From NCBI GenBank assembly GCA_958436175.1, contig CAUBJF010000012.1, positions 1-64,000 of the forward strand: a DNA stretch of 64,000 nt, read 5' to 3'. The DNA is from an uncultured Muribaculaceae bacterium (GTDB lineage: Bacteria > Bacteroidota > Bacteroidia > Bacteroidales > Muribaculaceae). A model generated the notes under the pieces. That model did not search any database. It had not been told where the DNA came from and worked only from the letters and a program-made list of their open reading frames with translations. A program made the translations under genes and the position numbers. Positions 45,035 through 54,800 of this stretch are shown in pieces. Numbering within the stretch: the first letter of the stretch is position 1; every line of letters starts with the position of its first letter.

Positions 45035-45745
45035 TTATTTGCTATTCTTAAGAGCCTTCTCTATGTAGGGTGTAACGACGCTCTCCATCACGGCGTAGCC
45101 TGCCGGTGTGGGATGTATGCCGTCGTTTGAGTATTCGGGGCGCAGTGTCTCTCCGTCGGGGCTCACCATCGCGGAGAGGTAGTCGACGAACATGATACCG
45201 TTTTCGTCGGCATATTTCTTCATGCGGTCGTTGAGACTTGTCACCTTTTCATGTATGTTCGTGAGTTCCTTGCGCCAGGGGATTTTGTTGGCAGGCAGAC
45301 ATGTGCAGAGAATGACCTGAATGCCGTTTGCGCGAGCCAGTTCGGCCATGGATTTTATGTTGTCCATGGTGCGGTCTTCGTTGTAGACATGGGTGTTCTC
45401 GGCTATATCGTTGATACCGGCCAATATTACTACCGCTGCCGGGGCAAGGTTGACGACATCTTCGCGGAAGCGTGCCACGAACTGATAGGAAGTCTGGCCG
45501 CTGATGCCACGGCCTATGTAGTCGGGATGGGCGCTGAAGAACTCAGGTCTGTTGTTGGGCCAGAAGTCGGTTATCGAATTTCCGAAGAACACGATGCGTT
45601 TGCCGTCGTTCGGAGCGGCGATGAGTGTCTGGTTGTCGGCGTTGTAGCGGTCGATTCCGGGCCAGTCGTTGTTGTGGGCGAAGATAGTTGAGGATGTGCA
45701 AAGCAATGCTGCGTAAAAGGCAAAGCAGGCAATCAGTTTCTGCAT
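45035..45745 (-). CDS. secreted SGNH/GDSL-type hydrolase
   Basis: 236 residues with a signal peptide (about residues 1-23). The SGNH blocks are in order: Phe-Gly-Asn-Ser-Ile-Thr with nucleophile Ser57, Gly-Ile-Ser-Gly-Gln (Gly near 83), Ala-Gly-Ile-Asn-Asp with Asn112, and Asp208-Gly-Ile-His211-Pro. Such enzymes remove acyl, often acetyl, groups from sugars or lipids in the periplasm. The substrate is unknown. The gene has its own promoter and lies between the phosphate transporter and the pyrophosphatase, with which it may be partly co-transcribed (50-nt gap, no hairpin). Confidence 0.88.
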   Translation of the reverse strand: MQKLIACFAFYAALLCTSSTIFAHNNDWPGIDRYNADNQTLIAAPNDGKRIVFFGNSITDFWPNNRPEFFSAHPDYIGRGISGQTSYQFVARFREDVVNLAPAAVVILAGINDIAENTHVYNEDRTMDNIKSMAELARANGIQVILCTCLPANKIPWRKELTNIHEKVTSLNDRMKKYADENGIMFVDYLSAMVSPDGETLRPEYSNDGIHPTPAGYAVMESVVTPYIEKALKNSK

Positions 45746-45799
45746 GGCAATATGTTAGTTAGATAGGATTGATTGTTAGTATAAAAGGCTTATATCCCA

Positions 45800-45833
45800 C
45801 AAAGGTAATGATTCCTTTGGAAAAAAGCACAAA
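45800..45833 (-). promoter_or_regulatory. promoter of the SGNH hydrolase gene
   Basis: On the minus strand TTTG (45830-45833) and TACCTTTG (45800-45807) lie 22 nt apart. The leader would be about 50 nt. Confidence 0.5.
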
Positions 45834-45835
45834 AT

Positions 45836-45873
45836 AATAGAGGAGTAATGCCAATAAAGCACACTCCTCTATT
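45836..45873 (-). terminator. hairpin terminator after the phosphate transporter gene
   Basis: AATAGAGGAGT (45836-45846) pairs perfectly with ACTCCTCTATT (45863-45873). In the minus direction it is followed by ATTTTGTGC and a T run, as expected at the end of the transporter transcript. Confidence 0.8.
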
Positions 45874-45918
45874 TCTCGCAAGTAAACTTGCTAAACTAAA
45901 AACAAAAGAGACGATTGT

Positions 45919-48201
45919 TTATTCCTGCGTCTGCGCGAGGGCAGGACGGCTTCGGAATTCCGAGTCGCGGAGTTTAGCAAAGGCTCGCAGGTACTTGCGG
46001 ATGGAAGAAACCATCTCCTGTGTTTCCTGGAGCATGTTCACATAGACATATAGTACCGCCATATTCGAAGCGTCGCCGTCGCGTAGCTGGTCGTGGGCGC
46101 GATGGTATGTGTCGGAGACAATATCTTTTATTTCGTCGCAGTGGCGGCGCAGTGCACTTATAGCCTCTATGTCGCCCGATTTCATCAGTTCCAGCGTGTC
46201 GTTGAACAGTATGGAGATACGTGTGCGTATCAGCTCGCACTCCTCGGCATAGCGTGGAGGAAGGGGCGTGAAGTTGTTTTCCACATGCTCTTTACATACT
46301 TCGTTGATACGGCGGAGATTGTAGAGGATATTCATGCAAAGATTGTTGCTCAGGTAGAACCATGTGCTTTTTTCTATAGCCATTTCGCGCGTGAGCTGAC
46401 GCAGACAGAGTGTTTCTTTGCGACGGGCGTTTTTCAGCACGTTTTTTTCTTTGGCAAGACTTGAGTCGGCTTTGTCGAGCGTGCTGGCATTGTCGTTGAT
46501 GAAGGCAGATGTTATGTCGCGGTATTTTCCGCTTGCGTATGTCATGAAAGCCTGCTGCTGCTCGGTGATGTACATAAGAAGCAAGGGCCAGGTCTGCGAC
46601 TTGTCGCGGTTGCTTATTATTGTCTGGAATAGAGCGTCTCCTCCGTTTTCGGCATCATTTTTCTTGCTGAAGCGGCGATTGCTCCGGATTATTATAAAGA
46701 TGGTGAGCGCGGCGAGGAGAAACATGACCCACTGTCCGCCGAAATGCATGGCAGTCACGATGATTCCGGCTCCGATGAAAGCGGCTCCGGCCGTCAGGAA
46801 CCAGCCTCCGATGACTGATATCACGCCTGTGATACGGAAGACGGCGCTTTCACGTCCCCAGGCACGGTCGGCGAGCGATGTGCCCATGGCAACCATAAAA
46901 GTGACGAATGTTGTGGAAAGAGGCAGTTTGAGTGATGTTCCGAAGGCTATCAGTGCACCGGCGAGTACGAGGTTGACAGACCCTCGTATAAGGTCGAAGG
47001 CTGCGCCCTGGTCCATGATAGTCTCGTCGACATTGAAACGACGGTTGAACCAACGACGCACGCGTGGCGGTGTGATATGTCGCACCCATGCAATGAGCGA
47101 AAGAGCCCAGCGGACAAGTCGACGGCTGATACGTGACGATCCAAACATCTCTTCTCCACACTGCTGCGACCCGAGACCTATTTCTGTTTTTGTCACGTTT
47201 CGGGCTTTTTTGGATGTAGCCAGCGAAACCACCATTATCAAACCGGCACCGATGAGGAAATAGATGGGCGTATTTGCCGGTCCATTGAGGGAATCCATCA
47301 GGTAGGTATGGGCGTCTCCGGCTCCGTTGGCTATGTAGTCCTGATAGGAGGCGAGGCCGCTCAAAGGTACGCCTATGAAATTGACCAGGTCGTTTCCGGC
47401 AAAAGCCATAGCGAGAGAGAAAGTTCCCATAAGGACTATGACCTTCAGTACGTTCACCCTGCAAAGGTGTAACAGCTGCATCAAGAGAGAAAAGAACCCT
47501 AAGCATCCCAGGATGATAAGTGCTGTATGGCTGTTTATCCAGTCCTTGACTGCCGGGGTCATGAAGGTGAGGTCTTTCGCTCCTTTTATCAGGAGGAAAT
47601 ATACAATTGCTGTTGCACAGATACCGCCGAAGATACCTATCTTCCATTTGAGATTACTCCGGTAATTGAAAGTGAATATTAGGCGAGATATGAACTGAAC
47701 CAGGGTTCCGAAAAAGAATGCTATAGCAACAGAAAGGAAGATTCCGAGGATTACGGATAGCGCTTTTTCGGTATTAAGCAGGTCGTTGAATCCGAGGTCG
47801 ATGCCGTCTGCCATTTTTATGAGCGCTACTACGAAGGTAGCGCCGAGCAGCTCGAATACCATAGAGACAGTTGTCGAGGTAGGCATTCCCAATGAATTGA
47901 AGATATCGAGCAGGATAATGTCGGTGACCATCACAGCCATGAATATGCAGACAAGGTCATAGAACGAAAAATGTTCAGGACGGAATATGCCGTGCCGGGC
48001 GATATCCATCATGCCGTTGCTCATTGCCGCGCCTATGAAGACACCTATAGATGCAACTATCAAAACTCTTTTGAAAGAAGCTGCCCGAGAGCCTATCGCT
48101 GAGTTAAGAAAGTTGACAGCATCGTTGCTTACACCAACCGACAGGTCGAACACCGCCAGCAGGAACAGAAAAATCACAATACAGAGGAACAGTATATCCA
48201 T
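45919..48201 (-). CDS. Pit-type inorganic phosphate transporter with PhoU-like tail
   Basis: 760 residues. The N-terminal signature Gly-Val-Ser-Asn-Asp-Ala-Val-Asn-Phe-Leu (about residues 23-32), and its repeat-like partner around Ala-Gly-Asn-Asp-Leu-Val-Asn-Phe (about 267-274), are the two inverted halves of the PHO4/PiT family. About twelve membrane helices end near residue 510. The last 220 residues are soluble and helical and resemble a PhoU-type regulatory domain, an arrangement known in Bacteroidetes. The transporter imports phosphate with a cation. It lies 79 nt downstream of a two-component system on the same strand, which probably controls it, and ends at a strong hairpin. Confidence 0.9.
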   Translation of the reverse strand: MDILFLCIVIFLFLLAVFDLSVGVSNDAVNFLNSAIGSRAASFKRVLIVASIGVFIGAAMSNGMMDIARHGIFRPEHFSFYDLVCIFMAVMVTDIILLDIFNSLGMPTSTTVSMVFELLGATFVVALIKMADGIDLGFNDLLNTEKALSVILGIFLSVAIAFFFGTLVQFISRLIFTFNYRSNLKWKIGIFGGICATAIVYFLLIKGAKDLTFMTPAVKDWINSHTALIILGCLGFFSLLMQLLHLCRVNVLKVIVLMGTFSLAMAFAGNDLVNFIGVPLSGLASYQDYIANGAGDAHTYLMDSLNGPANTPIYFLIGAGLIMVVSLATSKKARNVTKTEIGLGSQQCGEEMFGSSRISRRLVRWALSLIAWVRHITPPRVRRWFNRRFNVDETIMDQGAAFDLIRGSVNLVLAGALIAFGTSLKLPLSTTFVTFMVAMGTSLADRAWGRESAVFRITGVISVIGGWFLTAGAAFIGAGIIVTAMHFGGQWVMFLLAALTIFIIIRSNRRFSKKNDAENGGDALFQTIISNRDKSQTWPLLLMYITEQQQAFMTYASGKYRDITSAFINDNASTLDKADSSLAKEKNVLKNARRKETLCLRQLTREMAIEKSTWFYLSNNLCMNILYNLRRINEVCKEHVENNFTPLPPRYAEECELIRTRISILFNDTLELMKSGDIEAISALRRHCDEIKDIVSDTYHRAHDQLRDGDASNMAVLYVYVNMLQETQEMVSSIRKYLRAFAKLRDSEFRSRPALAQTQE

Positions 48202-48204
48202 CGT

Positions 48205-48245
48205 TTTTCTCGATTACTTATTTCAATACAAAGGAATCGAGAAAA
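48205..48245. repeat. perfect 11-bp inverted repeat in the phosphate transporter leader
   Basis: TTTTCTCGATT (48205-48215) and AATCGAGAAAA (48235-48245) are perfect complements with a 19-base spacer. They lie 4 nt upstream of the transporter start and 36 nt after the kinase stop. The repeat could be an intra-operon attenuator, a structure covering the start codon, or an operator. Confidence 0.6.
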
Positions 48246-48280
48246 TGTTTCATGAATATTTCAAAATCTTTAAGCTAATA

Positions 48281-49735
48281 TTAACGGGTCTGCCCGGTAC
48301 GCGACAGTGTTATCCTGAACATCAGGCCTCCGCCACTCAGGTTTTCGGCAGTGATTGAACCATCGTGCATCATGACGGCATTCTTCACTATCGACAGACC
48401 GAGACCGGTACCACCTGCAGCGCGGCTGCGACCTTTGTCAATACGATAGAATCGTTCGAAAAGCCTCGGGAGGTGCTCGGCGGCAACACCGACACCATTG
48501 TCCGACAGGACTATGACTATTTTTCTGTCATCTTCGTGAATAAGGCTGATCTTGACTGTGGAACCGCCACTGTAGGCTATTGCATTGTCAATAAGGTTAT
48601 TGAATATCGCTTCAAGAAGCGCCGGATTACCTTGGATCGTCATGGGGCTGACTATATCGTTCTCTATTGCAATACCTTTTGCATCGGCTATCACCTGGCG
48701 GTCGTCGACCACAGTCCGGATGATGGCGGAAAGGTTGACAGGTTCTTTTTTGATTGAAGCGGAACCGTCGTCCATGCGCGTAATCATGGAGACATCCGTG
48801 AGTAGTTTCTGTAATCGTTCGGCATTAGCCAGACACCGCAGGAGGAACTGTTTTCGTTTCAGCTCGTCCATGTCCTGGTGGGACAGCAGTGTTTCCAGGC
48901 AAACGCGCATGGAGGCTACCGGGGTCTTGAGCTCGTGGTTGATATTGTTGGTGAGTTGTTTCTTGATGCGCTCCTTTTCCTGCTGTTCATGAATGGCGGC
49001 TTTGTGCTCGTTCTCGCGGTCGATATTTGCCTGCTGGAGTTTTGCGTAGAGACGTACTATATTGTTCGAGATAGAGCCTAATTCATCGCCGGGGAATGGC
49101 TTTGTGTCGGAAATGCGGATGCCGTGTTCTATGTCCTCGGCGAATTTGTTGAGGCGTATGATGTGCTGCCCGACACGCCGTGTGGCGAGATACCCCAATA
49201 TGCACATGGCGAGGGCTATCGTACCCATTATCCAGATGAAGTTTATATCGGGTTTCAGCAAGGAGCTTAATGAAATTGAATAAGGAACAGCCGTCCGGAC
49301 AATGTAGCCATCGTCGCCTTTTGTGGCGGAGTAAAAATAGCTTTCGCCGGTGCTCTCGCTGTGCCGGCGTACAGTGAAGCCGGAATTATATGCGATAGCT
49401 CTCCGTATTTCCTCACGGTCGAGATGCGTTTTGCCCGGTAGCGAGTCGATGGAATTGTCATATACCACAGAACCGTCGTCGGATATCACGCTGACGCGTA
49501 TGTCGTTGAAAGGATGGAAGTCTTTCAGGCTGATGTCGGAAATATCATTGCCCTCCTCCAGCTCGGTCAGGATATATGTGTTGATTATCTGGAGCCGGGT
49601 GTTCATCTCTTCGGCCTTGAACTCCTTTTCGCGGTGATACTGGAAGGCGATGAAGCATCCGACGAGCATGGCAGAGTACCCTAGGAGCCATAGAAATAGG
49701 CGCTGAGGGTATGTGGGTCTATTCGATGAATCCAT
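48281..49735 (-). CDS. sensor histidine kinase (PhoR-like context)
   Basis: 484 residues. Membrane helices at about residues 13-31 and 165-187 enclose a periplasmic sensor domain of about 130 residues with no recognised ligand motif. A HAMP linker and short coiled coil follow. The phospho-acceptor box is Asn-His-Glu-Leu-Lys-Thr-Pro near residue 268. The ATPase domain has Asn-Leu-Ile-Asp-Asn-Ala (N box), Ser-Asp-Asn-Gly-Val-Gly (G1) and Gly-Gly-Thr-Gly-Leu-Gly-Leu-Ser (G2). It overlaps the response regulator by 17 bases and precedes the phosphate transporter, so phosphate or envelope sensing is a fair guess, not a demonstration. Confidence 0.93.
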   Translation of the reverse strand: MDSSNRPTYPQRLFLWLLGYSAMLVGCFIAFQYHREKEFKAEEMNTRLQIINTYILTELEEGNDISDISLKDFHPFNDIRVSVISDDGSVVYDNSIDSLPGKTHLDREEIRRAIAYNSGFTVRRHSESTGESYFYSATKGDDGYIVRTAVPYSISLSSLLKPDINFIWIMGTIALAMCILGYLATRRVGQHIIRLNKFAEDIEHGIRISDTKPFPGDELGSISNNIVRLYAKLQQANIDRENEHKAAIHEQQEKERIKKQLTNNINHELKTPVASMRVCLETLLSHQDMDELKRKQFLLRCLANAERLQKLLTDVSMITRMDDGSASIKKEPVNLSAIIRTVVDDRQVIADAKGIAIENDIVSPMTIQGNPALLEAIFNNLIDNAIAYSGGSTVKISLIHEDDRKIVIVLSDNGVGVAAEHLPRLFERFYRIDKGRSRAAGGTGLGLSIVKNAVMMHDGSITAENLSGGGLMFRITLSRTGQTR

Positions 49736-50408
49736 AACCGTAGCCCGAACGGGTGACTATGTTCTTGCCGTACTGACCTATTTTCTGACGTATTCGGGTG
49801 ATGTTCACATCGACGACGCGGTCGAGAACCACGACCTCGTCGGGCCATATCTCTTCAAGCAGTTCGGAACGCGAGAATATCCGGCCGATATTCGACACTA
49901 ACATCAAAAGGATCTCAAACTCTTTCTTAGGCATCTTCACTTCGAGGCCGTCTACGTGGCATGTTCTGTTTCGCTTTGACAATACGAGACCTTTGTAAGT
50001 AACCTCAATGTTTTCCGGGATGCCCACTGCAGTCGATGTCCGCCGGAGGACAGTGCGGATTCGTGCGAGCATGACTTTCAGTGAATAAGGTTTTGTTATA
50101 TAATCGTCGGCACCTATGTCGAGACCTTTTATCATATCTTCGTCGCCGTCCTTAGCAGTGCAGAAAATGATGGGGACAGAGGCTGTCACAGGATTCGACT
50201 TAAGAATCTGTGCAAGCTGTGTGCCAGAAATATCTCCCATCATAATATCGAGGAGAAAGAGGTCGAATCCGGCCAGATCCATAGCCAGAGCCTCTTCCGC
50301 GCTGTAGGCACATGCGGTCTCATAGCCTTCGGCTTCGAGATTGAAGGCTATGGCATCGCAGAGGGTCTCCTCATCGTCGACCACAAGTATTCTTTTGGCT
50401 TTTTCCAT
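49719..50408 (-). CDS. OmpR/PhoB-family response regulator
   Basis: 229 residues from the ATG at 50408; an ATG 18 bases earlier would lie across a promoter-like element. The receiver domain begins Ile-Leu-Val-Val-Asp-Asp-Glu-Glu, with the phospho-acceptor Asp in Leu-Leu-Asp-Ile-Met-Met near residue 56 and the conserved Thr/Lys in Cys-Thr-Ala-Lys and Thr-Lys-Pro-Tyr. The C-terminal winged helix (about residues 130-229) ends with Val-Asp-Val-Asn-Ile-Thr-Arg-Ile-Arg-Gln-Lys-Ile and Gly-Tyr-Gly-Tyr, typical for OmpR-type DNA binding. A direct repeat with 11-bp period upstream may be its own operator. Confidence 0.95.
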   Translation of the reverse strand: MEKAKRILVVDDEETLCDAIAFNLEAEGYETACAYSAEEALAMDLAGFDLFLLDIMMGDISGTQLAQILKSNPVTASVPIIFCTAKDGDEDMIKGLDIGADDYITKPYSLKVMLARIRTVLRRTSTAVGIPENIEVTYKGLVLSKRNRTCHVDGLEVKMPKKEFEILLMLVSNIGRIFSRSELLEEIWPDEVVVLDRVVDVNITRIRQKIGQYGKNIVTRSGYGYGFIE

Positions 50409-50411
50409 ATG

Positions 50412-50419
50412 CAAAAGTA
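50412..50419 (-). promoter_or_regulatory. -7-like element immediately ahead of the response regulator
   Basis: On the minus strand TACTTTTG fits TAnnTTTG, but no TTTG lies 19-21 nt upstream. If used, transcription would start almost at the ATG at 50408, giving a near-leaderless mRNA. An activator-dependent promoter lacking a -33 element would fit the repeats at 50456-50474. Confidence 0.35.
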
Positions 50420-50455
50420 CATACAATCATGCAATTCCGTACCGACAAGCGGAAT

Positions 50456-50474
50456 GTTTAATAAAAGTTTAATA
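50456..50474. repeat. direct repeat GTTTAATA x2 with 11-bp period, possible OmpR/PhoB-type operator
   Basis: GTTTAATA occurs at 50456-50463 and 50467-50474, eleven bases start to start. OmpR/PhoB-family dimers bind tandem half-sites with one helical turn of spacing. The site lies between the divergent response regulator and oxidoreductase genes, about 50-65 bp upstream of the regulator's start. Confidence 0.45.
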
Positions 50475-50539
50475 CTGTAGGAAAAAGGCATGCAATGAAA
50501 TTTTTCTTTCCGGGCATAGAAATTTTCGGGATGATTGCT

Positions 50540-50547
50540 TAACTTTG
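50540..50547 (+). promoter_or_regulatory. -7 element of the oxidoreductase gene
   Basis: TAACTTTG fits TAnnTTTG. No TTTG is found 19-21 nt upstream. The ATG at 50583 is about 35 nt further on. Confidence 0.45.
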
Positions 50548-50582
50548 TTGTGAAACCAAAGAATCTAAAACCATAAAAACCT

Positions 50583-51869
50583 ATGAGTAGCGACAGACGA
50601 ACTTTTCTCAAGACCCTCGGCGTGCTGGGCCTTTTTACTATAGTTCCTCGTAAAGTGTTGGGCGGTAACGGATACATAGCCCCGAGCGACCAGCTGACCA
50701 AAGGCATTATCGGAGTCGGGGGCATCGGCCGCTCTTCGTATCACTTCACAAGCTCTCCGGAGTGCCGTCTTGTCGCAGTGTGCGATGTGGACCGCAATCA
50801 CCTCGAGCATGCAGTCGACGCGGCAAAAAACAACCTTAACGAGAAAGTGAAGCCATACCATGATTTCCGTGAACTGATAAATGACCCCAATGTCGATATC
50901 GTCCATATCGCGACACCTCCGCACTGGCATGGCATAATGTCGGTCGAGGCAGCAAAAGCCGGGAAGGACATATGGTGCGAAAAACCTATGACGCGCACTA
51001 TAGGAGAAGGTAAACGAGTAGTGGAGGCGGTACAGCGCTATAACCGAATCTTCCGCCTCAATACATGGTTTCGCTTTAAAGATACTTTCTACGGCCTTGG
51101 TACCGAAGTTGCGACACTTAAAAAGCTTGTCGACAGCGGTATGCTCGGCTGGCCTCTCAAAGTGACAGTGAGCGGTGCGACAGGCTTTGCATGGAAATTC
51201 TTCTGGACGGGCAAGAGTCACCTCACGCCCGAACCGGTGCCGCAGGAGCTTGATTATGACTTCTGGCTCGGCCCGGCCCCCTATAAGCCATACAACCCTC
51301 ACCGTGTACACCAGACATTCCGAGGATACTGGGACTACGACGGCGGCGGTCTTACCGACATGGGCCAGCATTATCTCGACCCTGTGCAGTACCTGCTCGG
51401 CAAGGATGACGATTTCCCCGTTAAAATCGAAATCGACGCTCCGCAGCAGCATAGCGATGCTGTAGGCATCTGGCGGCGAATCAAATACACATATTCCGAC
51501 GGATGTGAGATCGTGCTCGAGGGCGAAGGCTTCGAGAGCCAGGGCAAGGTTCCGTATATCGAAGGCCCCAAGGGCAAGGTTTACAAGGGCTTCGAGTGTA
51601 CCATACCCGATGTGATGAACAAGCTCGCCGAGCTGCCCGACCCCGAGCCGCAGCGCACCGATTTCCTCGACTGCATACGCACACGACAGAAGTTCGCCCT
51701 CAACGAAGTCAACGGCCATCACAGCTGTACGCTCGTTAATCAGGCTGCTGTCGGATTGCGCCTTGGCCGTCGCGAACTGACATTCGATCCAACGACCCAG
51801 CTCTTTGTAGGAGATGATGCCGCAAATGCTCTCATAAACCAGCCCATGCGTGGTGAATGGAAAATCTAA
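50583..51869 (+). CDS. Tat-exported Gfo/Idh/MocA-family oxidoreductase
   Basis: 428 residues. The N-terminus Asp-Arg-Arg-Thr-Phe-Leu-Lys followed by a moderately hydrophobic stretch is a twin-arginine signal, so the enzyme is exported folded with its cofactor. The Rossmann start Ile-Ile-Gly-Val-Gly-Gly-Ile-Gly is near residue 42. Thr-Pro-Pro-His-Trp-His-Gly and Glu-Lys-Pro-Met-Thr (about 117-140) are the usual NAD(P) and active-site Lys region. Asp-Met-Gly-Gln-His-Tyr (about 262-267) holds the catalytic His area. Members oxidise sugars, often at C3. A DUF1080 protein is encoded 26 nt downstream, and the pair suggests oxidative cleavage of glycosides. The exact substrate is unknown. Confidence 0.88.
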   Translation: MSSDRRTFLKTLGVLGLFTIVPRKVLGGNGYIAPSDQLTKGIIGVGGIGRSSYHFTSSPECRLVAVCDVDRNHLEHAVDAAKNNLNEKVKPYHDFRELINDPNVDIVHIATPPHWHGIMSVEAAKAGKDIWCEKPMTRTIGEGKRVVEAVQRYNRIFRLNTWFRFKDTFYGLGTEVATLKKLVDSGMLGWPLKVTVSGATGFAWKFFWTGKSHLTPEPVPQELDYDFWLGPAPYKPYNPHRVHQTFRGYWDYDGGGLTDMGQHYLDPVQYLLGKDDDFPVKIEIDAPQQHSDAVGIWRRIKYTYSDGCEIVLEGEGFESQGKVPYIEGPKGKVYKGFECTIPDVMNKLAELPDPEPQRTDFLDCIRTRQKFALNEVNGHHSCTLVNQAAVGLRLGRRELTFDPTTQLFVGDDAANALINQPMRGEWKI

Positions 51870-51895
51870 GCCTTCTCCCTAATCATGTTTCAACT

Positions 51896-54800
51896 ATGAA
51901 TATACCTATGAAGAAAACCATAATAAGCCTGTTGCTGATTCTGGCTCTGTGCTGTGGCATGAATGCTTTCGCACAGACCGACAGCCGCAACCGCAAACCG
52001 GAGACCGTTGTTTCCGACAATCTCGTAGAGCTTCCGGCACAATCCGGCGAGTCGTATAACAAAATCATGGGCGAGCTTGCCGGAACAGGAGCCAGGGGCA
52101 TAGAACTGCTCACCGACATGCTGCGTCCTGCCGAAGAAGCCGATAATGCCAAGGCGGAATACGCCCTTGACGGTATAGTAAACTATGTCTCGGTACCTGT
52201 TCGCGAGGAATTGCGCCGCCCTGTTCACGACGCTCTTGTGGAGGCTCTTTCGCGTGTTGCCGACCTTAATAACAAGGCCTTTATCCTCTCTCAGCTTAAT
52301 AAAATCACCATTCCTTCGGATTTCGGTCTATACAAGAAGCTACTTGCTGACAAGAATCTCGCCCATTATGCGCTATCAGGTCTCTGCCTTATGCCCGGCG
52401 TTGACGCGCAGCTTACGGAGCTGATCAACAATGCCTCCGCCCCATCGGCCGAGCTTGCCTATATCGCATATTTCCGTAAGCTCGACGGTGTTGAGCCTGT
52501 CCTTCTGTCATGGGCTGTTTCCCAAGATAAGTCAGCAGCAGCTGTCGCTCTGGATGCCTTATCGGTATGCGGTTCTGTTGCTTCTTTAAAGACTTTGAAG
52601 GCCGCCTCGCCCGATGCTTACCTTCAGTTGCTCGACAATCTCGGCACTGACAAAGCTGTTGTCAAGGAGGCCAAAGGACTTACTAATAGCAAAAACAGCG
52701 AGGCTATGCGTTGCGCCGGTCTGCGACTTCTGCTTAAAAGCGCTCCTGAAGAGGCTTCAAAAAACATCATAAAAGCACTCAAAGACGGCAGTGCGCAATA
52801 TCGCCATACGGCGCTTGTCAACGCCATTCCTTCGGCCGGAGAGGGTATAGTCGCCATGATTGCCGCCAATTACAATAAACTACCCGATAATTCTAAAATA
52901 GATATTATCAGATGGCTTGGCGACATCCATGCTACTGAACAGACAGGCCTTGTAACGTCGGCCTTCGCAAGTCCTAATGAAACACTTGCCGTCGCAGCTG
53001 TAGAATCTGCCTCAAAGATGGGCGCACCGAGTGCTTTGGCTGCTATCCTTCCGTTGCTCGGCAATGGAGGAGTATTGTCGGACGCTGCGGTAGAAGCGCT
53101 TCTCTCTTTTAATGGCGATATAAGTAAAGGCATTGCAGACTGCCTCAAATCCTATAACCCGGATATCGTCAAGGCAGCTCTCCAGCTTGCTTCGATAAGG
53201 CATATACATGCAGCCTGGGATGATGTAGTCACACTGACACTATCCCCTCTGCCCGATGTTACAGCCGAGGCTTACAAAGCTCTCGACGGTGTCGCTACCG
53301 CTGCTAATCTGCCACAACTTTCGGCTATGCTACAGACGGCATCCGGATACGCCGTGACAATGATTCAGAAAGCCATGCTGAGTGCCCTTGCACCGGAATC
53401 GCCGTCGGTGCAATACGATACTATTAGCCGACTGATGTCTTCGGCTAAAAATCCTGTCCTCTATTATCCTATGCTTGCACAGGCCGGTACTCCCGAGGCT
53501 GTCGCCACACTCATCGAAGGATATGAAGGCAAGAATCGCGAAGCAGCAGTGCAGGCACTTCTTTTGGTGGAGAATTCTGATGTCCGTGAAACAATCTTCG
53601 ATATCGCCTCGCAGACTTCCGGAACTGAACGTGATGCTCTGCTCGGACGTTATCTCGCGCTGGTCAAGAAGGCCGACCTCACGCCTGCCCAGTCATATAT
53701 GGCATACAGCCGAGCACTCGACGTGAATCCCGGAGATGAAGTGAAGCAGGCACTGATTGCTTCTTTGACTCGTTGTCCCATATTCCCTGCCGCCATGCGT
53801 GCAGCCTACTATTTCGACGATGAGCCAAGCGCGTATGAGGCAGCAAAGTCCTTTGCTGAAATTATAAAGACAAATGAAGCTCTCCGGCAGGGCGAAACGG
53901 TTCGCAAAGCGGCCAAGAAAGCATTGAAAGTCTTCGGAGCAGAAAAAGCCAAGGGTGATGCCGATGCCGGGTATGCTGCCGACATGCTCAACGGACTGCT
54001 CGAAAACTGGACGGAAACAGGAGGCTTCCGCTCAGGCGGAACTTACGGATCGGATGAAGTTAATAATTCCACCGTCACGGCAGGAAAGAATTTAGAGAAC
54101 TTCGAGCTATGTTTCGACTGGCTTGGTAAGGGAGATGCTATCGTCACACTCCGTTCTATGCCTCTTGTGCGACTGTCGGCTACCAAGGGCATCACATTCG
54201 CCGGGAGCGACATCGTAGTGCCTGTCTATAAAGGCTGGAACAATATATATGTGAAAATGTCCGACGACCGTATCTTCCTCAATGTCGATGGCGAAGATGT
54301 TGCTGTCAATCAGGTCGTGAACCGTATCCCCGGTACTGACAAAATTGCACCGATATCAGGAGAGGTTGCTGTCGCCTCCGATAATGGTGATGATATCGCT
54401 CTACGCGGCCTCTATGTGAACGAGCTCCCGACGACACCTGTCTATACCCTCAGCCCTGAAGAGGCAGCTCAGGGTTTCGAACTTCTTTTCGACGGACGCT
54501 CGCTCGAAAACTTTCACGGGAATATGTCGAACTACGTGCCCCAGGACGGCAACATTTATGTCACCGCCCAGTACGGCGGCCACGGCAACCTGTATACCAA
54601 AAAGAACTATAGTGACTTTATATTCCGCTTTGAGTTCTTCTTCGACGAGCCTGCCGTCAACAACGGCATAGGCATCCGCACGGGACGAGATGTTACCGGA
54701 GTCGATGCAGCCTATGAAGGCATGGAAATACAGATTCTCGATCATGACGACCCCGTCTATCAGGGTTATAATTACGATTTTGCCGGGCTGCACCCTTATC

